A stretch of DNA of 64,000 nt from an uncultured Ruegeria sp. (GTDB lineage Bacteria > Pseudomonadota > Alphaproteobacteria > Rhodobacterales > Rhodobacteraceae), in the NCBI RefSeq assembly GCF_947504215.1, contig NZ_CANNGO010000010.1:1-64000 (forward strand). Reading direction: 5' to 3'. Positions within the stretch are counted from its first letter, which is position 1, and every line of letters begins with the position of its first letter. Under the pieces are notes generated by a model. The model ran no database searches and was not told the DNA's origin. It worked only from the letters and a program-made list of their open reading frames with translations. This document shows positions 20,718-27,565 of the stretch, piece by piece. The position numbers and the translations under genes were made by a program.

Positions 20718-21458
20718 ATGGCGCGCTTCGTACATGACGTCCTGATGACACTGAGATTCAAAGCGCTATCCGTTCATCTTTTCACTGCCACCGGTGCCGT
20801 TTTTGCGATGCTGGCCATGCTGGCCGCCGTCGAAGAAAAATGGAGCCTGATGTATCTTTGGCTGGTGGTGTCCTTCATTGTGGATGGCATCGATGGCCCG
20901 TTGGCACGACACTATCATGTCAAAAAAAACGCGCCCGAGTTTGACGGTGTTCTTCTCGATCTGATCATCGACTACCTGACATATGTGTTTATTCCGGCCT
21001 TCGCCCTGTTCAAATCCGGGCTTATGGATGGTTGGACAGGCTGGTTCGCGATTATCGTAATCACCTTTGCAAGCGCGATGTATTTTGCTGACACCCGCAT
21101 GAAAACCAAGGACAATTCCTTTTCCGGGTTTCCGGGCTGTTGGAACATGTTCGTCATCGTGATTTTTGCGCTAGAGCCGAATTTCTGGATCATCCTCGTC
21201 CTAGTCACCCTGCTGTCAATTTCCATGTTCCTGCCGCTCAAATTCGTCCACCCGGTGCGCACAGAACGCTGGCGCAACCTAACTTTACCCGTGGCATTTG
21301 CCTGGACCTTCTTTGCAGGATGGGCTGCATGGGTCGATTTTCACCCTGAAAGCTGGGCGCATTGGGGACTTGTTGTCACCAGCCTGTATCTGGTTTTTGC
21401 GGGCATCGCGCAGATGATAGTTCCACCACGCAACGCCCAAATGCCAGGTGACCTATAG
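20718..21458 (+). CDS. pcs: Phosphatidylcholine synthase
   Basis: A 246-residue integral membrane enzyme that condenses CDP-diacylglycerol with choline to give phosphatidylcholine. The CDP-alcohol phosphatidyltransferase motif appears as DGIDGPLARHYHVK followed by DGVLLDLIIDY, containing the D-x2-D-G-x2-A-R-x8-G-x3-D-x3-D pattern slightly varied. About seven membrane helices follow. The ATG at 20745 is an alternative start; neither start has an obvious ribosome site. Confidence 0.9.
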   Translation: MARFVHDVLMTLRFKALSVHLFTATGAVFAMLAMLAAVEEKWSLMYLWLVVSFIVDGIDGPLARHYHVKKNAPEFDGVLLDLIIDYLTYVFIPAFALFKSGLMDGWTGWFAIIVITFASAMYFADTRMKTKDNSFSGFPGCWNMFVIVIFALEPNFWIILVLVTLLSISMFLPLKFVHPVRTERWRNLTLPVAFAWTFFAGWAAWVDFHPESWAHWGLVVTSLYLVFAGIAQMIVPPRNAQMPGDL

Positions 21459-21461
21459 GGG

Positions 21462-21929
21462 CTACAGGATTTCCTCCACCTCGAATTCGACTCCGTTATG
21501 GGTGAAAACATCCCCTTGCTTCAGCCCGACCATCGCCAGATAGATCGGGCTTTGCGTTGAAATCCCCATATATGTTCCACCATCCACATCGAACCGAGTG
21601 GTCGAGACGCACACAACAAACCGCCGATTGTTGAACTTGATGACTGCACCCGGCTGCACCGTATCCGTCAGGCTAAAGTCGGTGTTTTCGATCACGTCAA
21701 TCTTGGCGTGATGCGCGTGAACCGGGGCGTCAAAGGCCGCTGCCAGATCAGCATTTTCACGCGACGCCACTATGTCGTCTTTGTCGTGAACTTCTCGGTC
21801 GTCCAGCTGAGCATCCTTCAGATAGGCATCGTAATGTGCCTGCGCCGTTGCCAACTCCTGTGCTTCCAGTGACATCAGCCGGTCGATAACGGCCTTCTTG
21901 CGGGCTGCGCGGTCTGTTTCGGTCGTCAT
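21462..21929 (-). CDS. GreA/GreB family transcription elongation factor
   Basis: A 155-residue protein with a N-terminal coiled coil (about 1-70) and a C-terminal FKBP-like GreA/GreB domain (about 80-155, with VQPGAVIKFNNRRFVV and STQSPIYLAMVGLKQGD). Gre factors stimulate transcript cleavage in backtracked RNA polymerase. This one is divergent in the N-terminal part and may be a Gre-like paralogue rather than the main GreA. The start has AAGGAC upstream. It converges with pcs. Confidence 0.82.
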   Translation of the reverse strand: MTTETDRAARKKAVIDRLMSLEAQELATAQAHYDAYLKDAQLDDREVHDKDDIVASRENADLAAAFDAPVHAHHAKIDVIENTDFSLTDTVQPGAVIKFNNRRFVVCVSTTRFDVDGGTYMGISTQSPIYLAMVGLKQGDVFTHNGVEFEVEEIL

Positions 21930-22005
21930 GCACTCTGGTCCTTCAAATTCAGCTTCTGATATAAGTTGTGTCCGAGGTTGGGCGATTGCAACTGATTTTC
22001 ACAGA

Positions 22006-22461
22006 TCAGATCAACAGACCGGCGGCACGTTCGTGGCGCAACAGGGCCACTTTGGTCTCAATACCGCCATCGCCAGAAAAGCCACCAAGACTATTGGCCG
22101 CAAGCACACGATGGCATGGAATAATAACCGGAATGGGGTTTGCACCGCAGGCTTGACCAACCGGCTGCGCGGGTTGGCCAAGCTCATTGGCGATGTCACC
22201 ATAGGTGCGCGTCTCACCCAGCGGAATAGCAAACATGAGATCGCAAACCTGCCGCTGAAACTCAGAACCGGCAACGTGGTAAGGCAGGTCAAATTGATCC
22301 AGCTGCCCTGCATCGTAAGCCTTCAACTGCCTCGCCGCTTCCTGCAACAAGGGCGTGGGTTCACCATCCGTCCGCCCATTCCAGACAAGGCGTGTGATGG
22401 CGCCGTCAGTGTCTTCCACGCCAAGCCGCCCAAACTGGGTTTCTACTTCGATCATCGCCAT
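22006..22461 (-). CDS. ogt: Methylated-DNA--protein-cysteine methyltransferase
   Basis: A 151-residue DNA repair protein that takes the alkyl group from O6-alkylguanine. The acceptor cysteine is Cys116 in the PVIIPCHRVL segment, and the preceding GETRTYGDIANELGQP is the helix-turn-helix that flips the base. There is no Ada N-terminal zinc domain, so it is the Ogt type. The start could also be the ATG at 22455. Confidence 0.93.
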   Translation of the reverse strand: MAMIEVETQFGRLGVEDTDGAITRLVWNGRTDGEPTPLLQEAARQLKAYDAGQLDQFDLPYHVAGSEFQRQVCDLMFAIPLGETRTYGDIANELGQPAQPVGQACGANPIPVIIPCHRVLAANSLGGFSGDGGIETKVALLRHERAAGLLI

Positions 22462-22603
22462 GCGTTCAGGTTTTCAGATCGGCAGGCCTGACGCAAGCGG
22501 GGAAACTTCCGCCGCTGCAAGTAAGCCTTTTCTCAGGTTCTTTGGGAATTCGCCCTACTCGTGTTAATCTGTTCATATTGATTAAAGAAATTAGGAGGGG
22601 GAA

Positions 22604-24556
22604 GTGGGTCGACATCTGGTCCTGACGGTTCATGGAATCGGTGAACAAAAACCTGGTGAAACCGTGGATCAGGTCGTGGGCGCGGCCACAACCTGGCTTG
22701 ACGGCAAAGCCAGACCACCAATCACGGTCGAGCGCGAAATGATTGAGCTGGCCGAGAGCACGTTCGACGGATCCGACCGCAACGCCAAACTATTCAAAGT
22801 TCACCTTCGAAAGGTGGCGAAACCCAACGTCACAGAAGATGAAGCTCTGTTTGCAGAAGTCTTCTGGGCAGATCGCTCCCCAGCGCCAAAGGGCGCTATC
22901 AAAACCGTACTAGATCTTATCTGGGTGGTGCTGGCCCTTGGGTATCTGGCCATGGATAATGTTGAACAAACCCATAGGCGGTCGGACATTGATCCGTCCA
23001 ATGCGAAGGGGCGTGAAACGCATGCGGCCAGAGTGGTCCATCTGTTCACGTGGATTTTCTTCGGTGCCGTCGCGACATTGAACGCCTACCTGCTGATCGG
23101 TGCGGGTGTGGTTCTGGTCGACCTGATCCCCGAGACATATGTGGACAGATCGAACGCTTTGTTCTTGCTGTTACTGCTGCTCTACGGCGGAGGAACCGGG
23201 ATCGGTTTGCGCAGATCGAACTCTGCGCCAACTTACCTCAGGCGGGTGTTCTGGCGGGGTATGGCCCTGGTCGGAGCACTGCTGGTTGTCGCCCTTTTGA
23301 GCGGCCCTCTTGGGGCCAGATTTTGGAGTCTCGAAACAGGATCGGCGCTGGAACAATTTGTGAGCCTTCAGGTGTTTGCCCTGGCAGGATGCTGGGCCAC
23401 ACTGATTGTCTTGACGGCCGTTATGTATCTAACGTCGATGGAAAAGACTGAGATAACCGACCAACTTACTTCTGAACACCGTCGGATATACCCAAGCACC
23501 TGTGCGGCTATGCTGGTCTTTTGGATGTTCTTCATATCCGGGCTTTGGCTGACCTTTGACGAAGTGGTTAAAACCGTTCCCGTCCTGTCGGAAAGTCAGC
23601 TGAATTCACTGTTCGACACTCACCTTCGTGACGCCATCGAAACCCTCAGCGTTGCGTTTGCCGCCATCGTTGTCCTCGCGTTGGTCGGCGGGTTAGTTTA
23701 TGCTGGTCGCCACCTTGGCAAACACAACTTGCACCACAAGCCCGAGGTGCTGAGCCGTGCCATCGTGAACAGGTCTGCCCAATGGGTGTTTCTTTTGGCC
23801 ACCGCCACTTTGTCGATTGTGACGTACAGAGGGCTTAGTATTTTCATCCGAGAAGATGACCCTCTTTGCACGACTGCGTCTGACACAACAGAACTCGTCG
23901 AATGCAATATCCTTGGCAATACTCTGAACGATCTGATGGGTCTTCAAGGCATGATTGGCATTGCAGTGCTTGGGTCAACCGCTCTGCTGTACCGGTATTC
24001 GGGTTTTGTTGCCGCCGGTTTGGGGGTCGCCCGAGATATCGTGACCTACGCCATCCGCGACAAGTGCCTGTTGAGTGGCGATCTGAAAGCAAGGTACAAC
24101 AACTACCCAGATCGCACTGCCATCGATGATCGGTTTTACCGTGCGTTGTTCTATGCGTTAGATGTCTTTCCAGCGGATCATATTACGGTGGTTTCGCATT
24201 CCCAGGGAACGGTGATCGCCACCCAGATGCTAGCGGACAAACGAGTCCAGCGACGCATTGATGGTCGACCGGTTACACTGATTACGATGGGCTCTCCGGT
24301 CACCCATATCTATCAGCGGTATTTTCCCGAAATGTTCACAGTTGATCCGGGACAACTGAACGCTGCCTGGTTCAACATCTTCCGACAGGATGATTTCGTC
24401 GGAACCCGGATTGAGGGCGGCTTGATTGATGACGCGAGGAACTTTCCGGTTCAACCCGGCGGTCACACTGGGTATTTTACCGACTATCAGGTCTGGAAAA
24501 TTCTGTCGGGGGCCGATATCGGATTTGACCTGTTCCACCCCAAATCTCACGACTAG
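22604..24556 (+). CDS. Membrane protein with a split alpha/beta-hydrolase domain
   Basis: A 650-residue protein. The N terminus (HLVLTVHGIGEQKPGE, residues 4-19) looks like the first strand and oxyanion region of an alpha/beta hydrolase. It is followed by about seven predicted membrane helices (roughly 102-117, 146-176, 184-201, 219-234, 257-277, 301-320, 347-368, 391-410 and 445-465), and then the catalytic half with the nucleophile in SHSQG (Ser533), a candidate acid at RQDDFVG (Asp596/597) and His621 in GGHTGY. The start is GTG with GGAGGGGGAA upstream. Substrate is unknown; lipase- or esterase-like activity at the membrane is an inference. It is flanked by ogt (divergent) and a convergent epimerase gene. 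Confidence 0.75.
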   Translation: MGRHLVLTVHGIGEQKPGETVDQVVGAATTWLDGKARPPITVEREMIELAESTFDGSDRNAKLFKVHLRKVAKPNVTEDEALFAEVFWADRSPAPKGAIKTVLDLIWVVLALGYLAMDNVEQTHRRSDIDPSNAKGRETHAARVVHLFTWIFFGAVATLNAYLLIGAGVVLVDLIPETYVDRSNALFLLLLLLYGGGTGIGLRRSNSAPTYLRRVFWRGMALVGALLVVALLSGPLGARFWSLETGSALEQFVSLQVFALAGCWATLIVLTAVMYLTSMEKTEITDQLTSEHRRIYPSTCAAMLVFWMFFISGLWLTFDEVVKTVPVLSESQLNSLFDTHLRDAIETLSVAFAAIVVLALVGGLVYAGRHLGKHNLHHKPEVLSRAIVNRSAQWVFLLATATLSIVTYRGLSIFIREDDPLCTTASDTTELVECNILGNTLNDLMGLQGMIGIAVLGSTALLYRYSGFVAAGLGVARDIVTYAIRDKCLLSGDLKARYNNYPDRTAIDDRFYRALFYALDVFPADHITVVSHSQGTVIATQMLADKRVQRRIDGRPVTLITMGSPVTHIYQRYFPEMFTVDPGQLNAAWFNIFRQDDFVGTRIEGGLIDDARNFPVQPGGHTGYFTDYQVWKILSGADIGFDLFHPKSHD

Positions 24557-24607
24557 TTTTGCTTAGAGGGAACACGGCCTGAACTCCGCTTGATTTTCAG
24601 CTCGTTG

Positions 24608-24636
24608 GGCAGCCTTGGCACTCTGCCAGGGCTGCC
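24608..24636. terminator. Bidirectional stem-loop between hydrolase and epimerase genes
   Basis: Near-perfect stem GGCAGCC-T-TGGCA / TGCCA-G-GGCTGCC with a CTC loop, between two convergent genes. No long T run follows on either strand, but the position and stability suggest it separates the two transcripts. Confidence 0.75.
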
Positions 24637-24659
24637 TCGTTTCCTTTGATCTTGTTGTT

Positions 24660-26135
24660 TCAACGCGCGGCAGACCTTGATCGCTGAGGCATGGCACCCG
24701 TGATCTCACGCAGCGCGTCAGGCAGCTTTGGATGCTTGAAGACAAAGCCATTCCGCTGCAACAAAGCTGGCAAGACACGTTGACCGCTTAGCATGGTTTC
24801 CCGCCCCATTTCTCCCAATAGGATCGTCAGCACACAGGCCGGAAACCGAAAGATGGTCGGGCGGTGCAAGGCCGTGGCAAGCGCCTGCGTGAACGCCTTG
24901 TTTCGAACAGGAAAGGGTGCGGTCGCGTTGACCGGGCCTGAAAGGTCTTTTTGCGACAGCGAGAAGGCAATAATACGCACCAAATCGTCAAGTTCAATCC
25001 ACGACATCCATTGCTGTCCATTGCCCAGAGCCCCTCCTCCGCCGAATTCAAAGGGGGTCAGCAACCTCGACAACATCCCCCCTTCGACCCCCAGAACAAG
25101 CCCGATGCGCAAAACAACAACACGCACGCCCAGTGCCTTGATTTTATTGGCGGACCCTTCCCATGCGTCGCACACATCATGCACAAATGCAGGTGCAGGG
25201 CTTGATGTTTCGGACAGTTCCTCATCGCCGCGCAACCCGTACCAACCGACGGCGGAACCGTTGATCAAGCACTCTGGTTTGTGCTCCAACCGCTGGATCA
25301 ACGCCTCTAGCGCTTTGGTAGTCTCGACCCGGGACTCAACTATTCTCGTTCTTTTTTTCTGCGTCCAAATCCAGTTTGCAACGGGTTCGCCCGCCAGATT
25401 GACGATGGCATCAAAGCAATCCTTACTGTGAACCTGATCAAGGCTGGTGATGACACGAACGGGATCGGGCAGATCATCGGCATTGCGTGGGTCCCGAGTG
25501 ACCACCGTTACAAAATGCCCGCGCGCGACCAGCGCGCTCACCAACCGTTGCCCAATGAAACCCGTACCACCCGTTATCAGGATGCTTTGGCGCGGCGCAA
25601 GATCGGCGACCAGTTCAGCGGGTTCAACGCGCTTCAATCGGTCACTTCGGGCCGATGCCAATAAGTCACGCGCACTGAACAGCCCGACCCCAAGGGCCGA
25701 GGCGGTGGCCATGACACTCCACCAGCCGTAGGTCACTGGAATCAATGCCGTGGGCAGCAACGACCAGGCCGACAGGTACGGCGCAGCCAAGGCCAGAATC
25801 GCACCATAATTCAGCGCGAGAAGCGTGTGGTTAATGCGTTCGCTGCCGGGCAGTTTTCGCGTCATATCTTCTTCGACAAAATCCCAAAGTGTTATGATCA
25901 CTTCAGCGATCAGGATCACCGCAAGACCGAATGTGAAAGCGCCGTGTGGCTCGAACCAGGCAATGCAAAAGAAAATCACGGCGTAAAAGAAATTGCGCAC
26001 ACCATGCAGGCGCAGCTCGGTCTTTTGTGACGCGCGCCACGCCAACCGCTCAGTGCCTTCATGGTGAACAAGCGTATCAAACGCCCCCATAAGCACCTGA
26101 ACCAAGATCAGCGTCCAAAGGATAGGGTTGTCCAT
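24660..26135 (-). CDS. Fusion of an uncharacterised membrane domain with a TIGR01777-type epimerase
   Basis: A 491-residue protein. Residues 1-170 hold about five membrane helices and conserved-looking polar residues near the membrane (HHEGTERLAWR, ELRLHGVRN, LWDFVEED, ERINHTLL). Residues 184-485 are a short-chain dehydrogenase-like domain with the Rossmann motif ITGGTGFIGQRLVSALV, the NLAGEPVANW segment and the SAVGWYG segment typical of the TIGR01777/YfcH sugar-nucleotide epimerase family. A strong ribosome site (AGGAGT) precedes the ATG at 26135. It is 9 bases downstream of the DUF4166 gene, so they form an operon. The reaction is unknown. Confidence 0.85.
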   Translation of the reverse strand: MDNPILWTLILVQVLMGAFDTLVHHEGTERLAWRASQKTELRLHGVRNFFYAVIFFCIAWFEPHGAFTFGLAVILIAEVIITLWDFVEEDMTRKLPGSERINHTLLALNYGAILALAAPYLSAWSLLPTALIPVTYGWWSVMATASALGVGLFSARDLLASARSDRLKRVEPAELVADLAPRQSILITGGTGFIGQRLVSALVARGHFVTVVTRDPRNADDLPDPVRVITSLDQVHSKDCFDAIVNLAGEPVANWIWTQKKRTRIVESRVETTKALEALIQRLEHKPECLINGSAVGWYGLRGDEELSETSSPAPAFVHDVCDAWEGSANKIKALGVRVVVLRIGLVLGVEGGMLSRLLTPFEFGGGGALGNGQQWMSWIELDDLVRIIAFSLSQKDLSGPVNATAPFPVRNKAFTQALATALHRPTIFRFPACVLTILLGEMGRETMLSGQRVLPALLQRNGFVFKHPKLPDALREITGAMPQRSRSAAR

Positions 26136-26144
26136 GAGAAACTC

Positions 26145-26786
26145 CTATGTGTCGTGAAACAGTGCATCCTGCTGGATCAGTTCGCCAAACAGGTTGCTGC
26201 TAAGGGTCAATGAGAAGAGAAACCGCGCATTACCAAGATCCTGATGCGCAATGGTCAAGGACCCGGGTTGCAGCCAGGATGGAAGCCTGACCTTCACGCG
26301 TCCAAGTTTCAGAAAGTAGTGATCGCTTTCAAAGTAGATGCCCCTGTGATCTGTGCGGACACGCAACGCGATGCCGATCCCACGGCCAATGTATTCTTCA
26401 ACACCTGTCGGCCCGGAAAATCTCTTTGAGCTGTGTATCACCTGCGGAAAACCCGCCGCGCGCCCATATTGGCGTATCCAGAACTGGCCGCTGGCGGCGC
26501 AATCCTCGGTCACGGCGACAACGGCAGGCTGATCGACGCAAGACGTGTCATACGGCAATGGCCCTCCAACCAACCGGGCCAGATGGGCGAGAACACGACC
26601 GATCAAAGACATGCGCATGGCGGTTACCTTTCCCTGATAGACCACGCTTGCCCCGCCGGTCAGGCGATGCCCAAAGCGCTTACGCACCGGTTTTGGCAAG
26701 GCGTTCCAGGCGTGAGCGCCGACGAGGCCACGGAAGCGGCTGTCTTTGATGATCTCTAAATCGGTGGGCATCTGAGATTGCTTCAT
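26145..26786 (-). CDS. DUF4166 family protein
   Basis: A 213-residue protein whose pattern of short conserved aromatic and Gly-containing segments (for example FGHRLTGGASVVYQG and RVRTDHRGIYFES) fits DUF4166, a family often found next to or fused with TIGR01777/DoxX-type oxidoreductases. No signal peptide. AGGAGATGG precedes the ATG. It lies between the MarR-type regulator and the epimerase, on the same strand, and its upstream region carries a copy of the regulator dyad. Function unknown. Confidence 0.75.
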   Translation of the reverse strand: MKQSQMPTDLEIIKDSRFRGLVGAHAWNALPKPVRKRFGHRLTGGASVVYQGKVTAMRMSLIGRVLAHLARLVGGPLPYDTSCVDQPAVVAVTEDCAASGQFWIRQYGRAAGFPQVIHSSKRFSGPTGVEEYIGRGIGIALRVRTDHRGIYFESDHYFLKLGRVKVRLPSWLQPGSLTIAHQDLGNARFLFSLTLSSNLFGELIQQDALFHDT

Positions 26787-26799
26787 TTGCCATCTCCTG

Positions 26800-26811
26800 C
26801 TGATTTATCAG
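26800..26811. promoter_or_regulatory. Secondary dyad CTGATTTATCAG upstream of the DUF4166 gene
   Basis: A 12-base inverted repeat (CTGAT-TT-ATCAG) between the main dyad and the ribosome site of the DUF4166 gene. It may be a small mRNA hairpin or an extra half-site. Weak evidence alone. Confidence 0.4.
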
Positions 26812-26814
26812 TAA

Positions 26815-26832
26815 TTTCTGTATTAAGAGAAA
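26815..26832 (-). promoter_or_regulatory. Putative operator 2 of the regulator, upstream of DUF4166 gene
   Basis: On the minus strand TTTCTCTTAATACAGAAA, matching the dyad over the regulator start at 15 of 18 positions. It lies 29 bases upstream of the DUF4166 start codon, so a bound protein here would block transcription of the DUF4166-epimerase operon. Confidence 0.65.
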
Positions 26833-26850
26833 TTGTTGATCAAAAAAATT

Positions 26851-27411
26851 CTACTCGTTCTTTTTGCTGCCAACCTGAAGAAGTGAGAGTATTTTGTCGC
26901 CCATTTTCATCAGCATCGAGAGCTTCGTCTTAGGGACCCGCAGCATTTGTGCCGACCAATGGTCCGCCGTATTCAGAAAGTCCTGCATGCTTCGCATCCG
27001 ATCCAAGACAACCGGGTGCAGATTTGGCTCATCTGCTGCTTGGTTGATGCAGACATCTATCGCCCGCATCGCCGGGTCAATTTCACGCTCTTTGCGCCCT
27101 TTGGCGATCAGCAAGGCCATTTCCCACACATCAGTTTCGGCCTCAAAGTGCTCTCTGCGATCACCTGCAACCGGCACACGATGGATCAGCCGCCAGCCGA
27201 CAAGCTCTTTCAGCGAGTTCGAGACGTTCGAGCGTGCGATCCCCAATTCATCAGAGATCTGCTCGGCATTAAGTGGCGTTTCGCTAAGATACAAAAGCGC
27301 ATGTACCTGCGCCACGGAACGGTTCACGCCCCACTGGCTGCCCATATCGCCCCAATAAAGGATAAACTTGGATTTGGCCGAGCCGCTGGATATTTCACTT
27401 ATTTCTGTCAT
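26851..27411 (-). CDS. GbsR/MarR-type transcriptional regulator
   Basis: A 186-residue protein with a winged helix-turn-helix (about residues 35-100), recognition region EQISDELGIARSNVSNSLKE and a wing near RVPVAGDRREHF. It resembles the GbsR branch of the MarR superfamily. I choose the ATG at 27411; the longer frame adds 20 residues that do not fit the family. No ribosome site precedes this ATG, and a -35/-10 pair places the transcript start at or next to it, so the message may be leaderless. A perfect dyad covers the start codon, suggesting autoregulation. Confidence 0.85.
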   Translation of the reverse strand: MTEISEISSGSAKSKFILYWGDMGSQWGVNRSVAQVHALLYLSETPLNAEQISDELGIARSNVSNSLKELVGWRLIHRVPVAGDRREHFEAETDVWEMALLIAKGRKEREIDPAMRAIDVCINQAADEPNLHPVVLDRMRSMQDFLNTADHWSAQMLRVPKTKLSMLMKMGDKILSLLQVGSKKNE

Positions 27412-27419
27412 AACAGAAA
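27402..27419 (-). promoter_or_regulatory. Putative operator 1, covering the regulator start codon
   Basis: A perfect inverted repeat TTTCTGT-N4-ACAGAAA; on the minus strand it reads TTTCTGTTATGACAGAAA, with the regulator ATG in the centre. A near-copy lies upstream of the next gene at 26815-26832. The placement predicts direct repression of its own gene. Confidence 0.7.
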
Positions 27420-27446
27420 GATTAGATATCAACAAACCAAAGTCAA
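27419..27446 (-). promoter_or_regulatory. Predicted promoter of the regulator gene
   Basis: On the minus strand a -35-like TTGACT (27441-27446), a 16-base spacer, and a -10-like TAATCT (27419-27424). The distance from the -10 to the ATG is about 8 bases, so transcription would begin at the start codon. Prediction by eye only. Confidence 0.5.
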
Positions 27447-27495
27447 GATCGCCTGACCCGACTGCGCGCAAATGTCCGAATAAGAGGGAGCATAC

Positions 27496-27529
27496 AAAAA
27501 AGCTTGCCGGTGTTTCCCGGCAAGCTTTT
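27496..27529 (-). terminator. Rho-independent terminator of ileS
   Basis: Thirteen-base perfect stem AAAAGCTTGCCGG / CCGGCAAGCTTTT with a six-base loop, followed on the minus strand by a run of T residues. It lies 36 bases beyond the ileS stop and insulates the regulator from ileS read-through. Confidence 0.92.
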
Positions 27530-27565
27530 GTTTTAGTTGGCTAGATAAAAGCGGAAATGAAAAGC

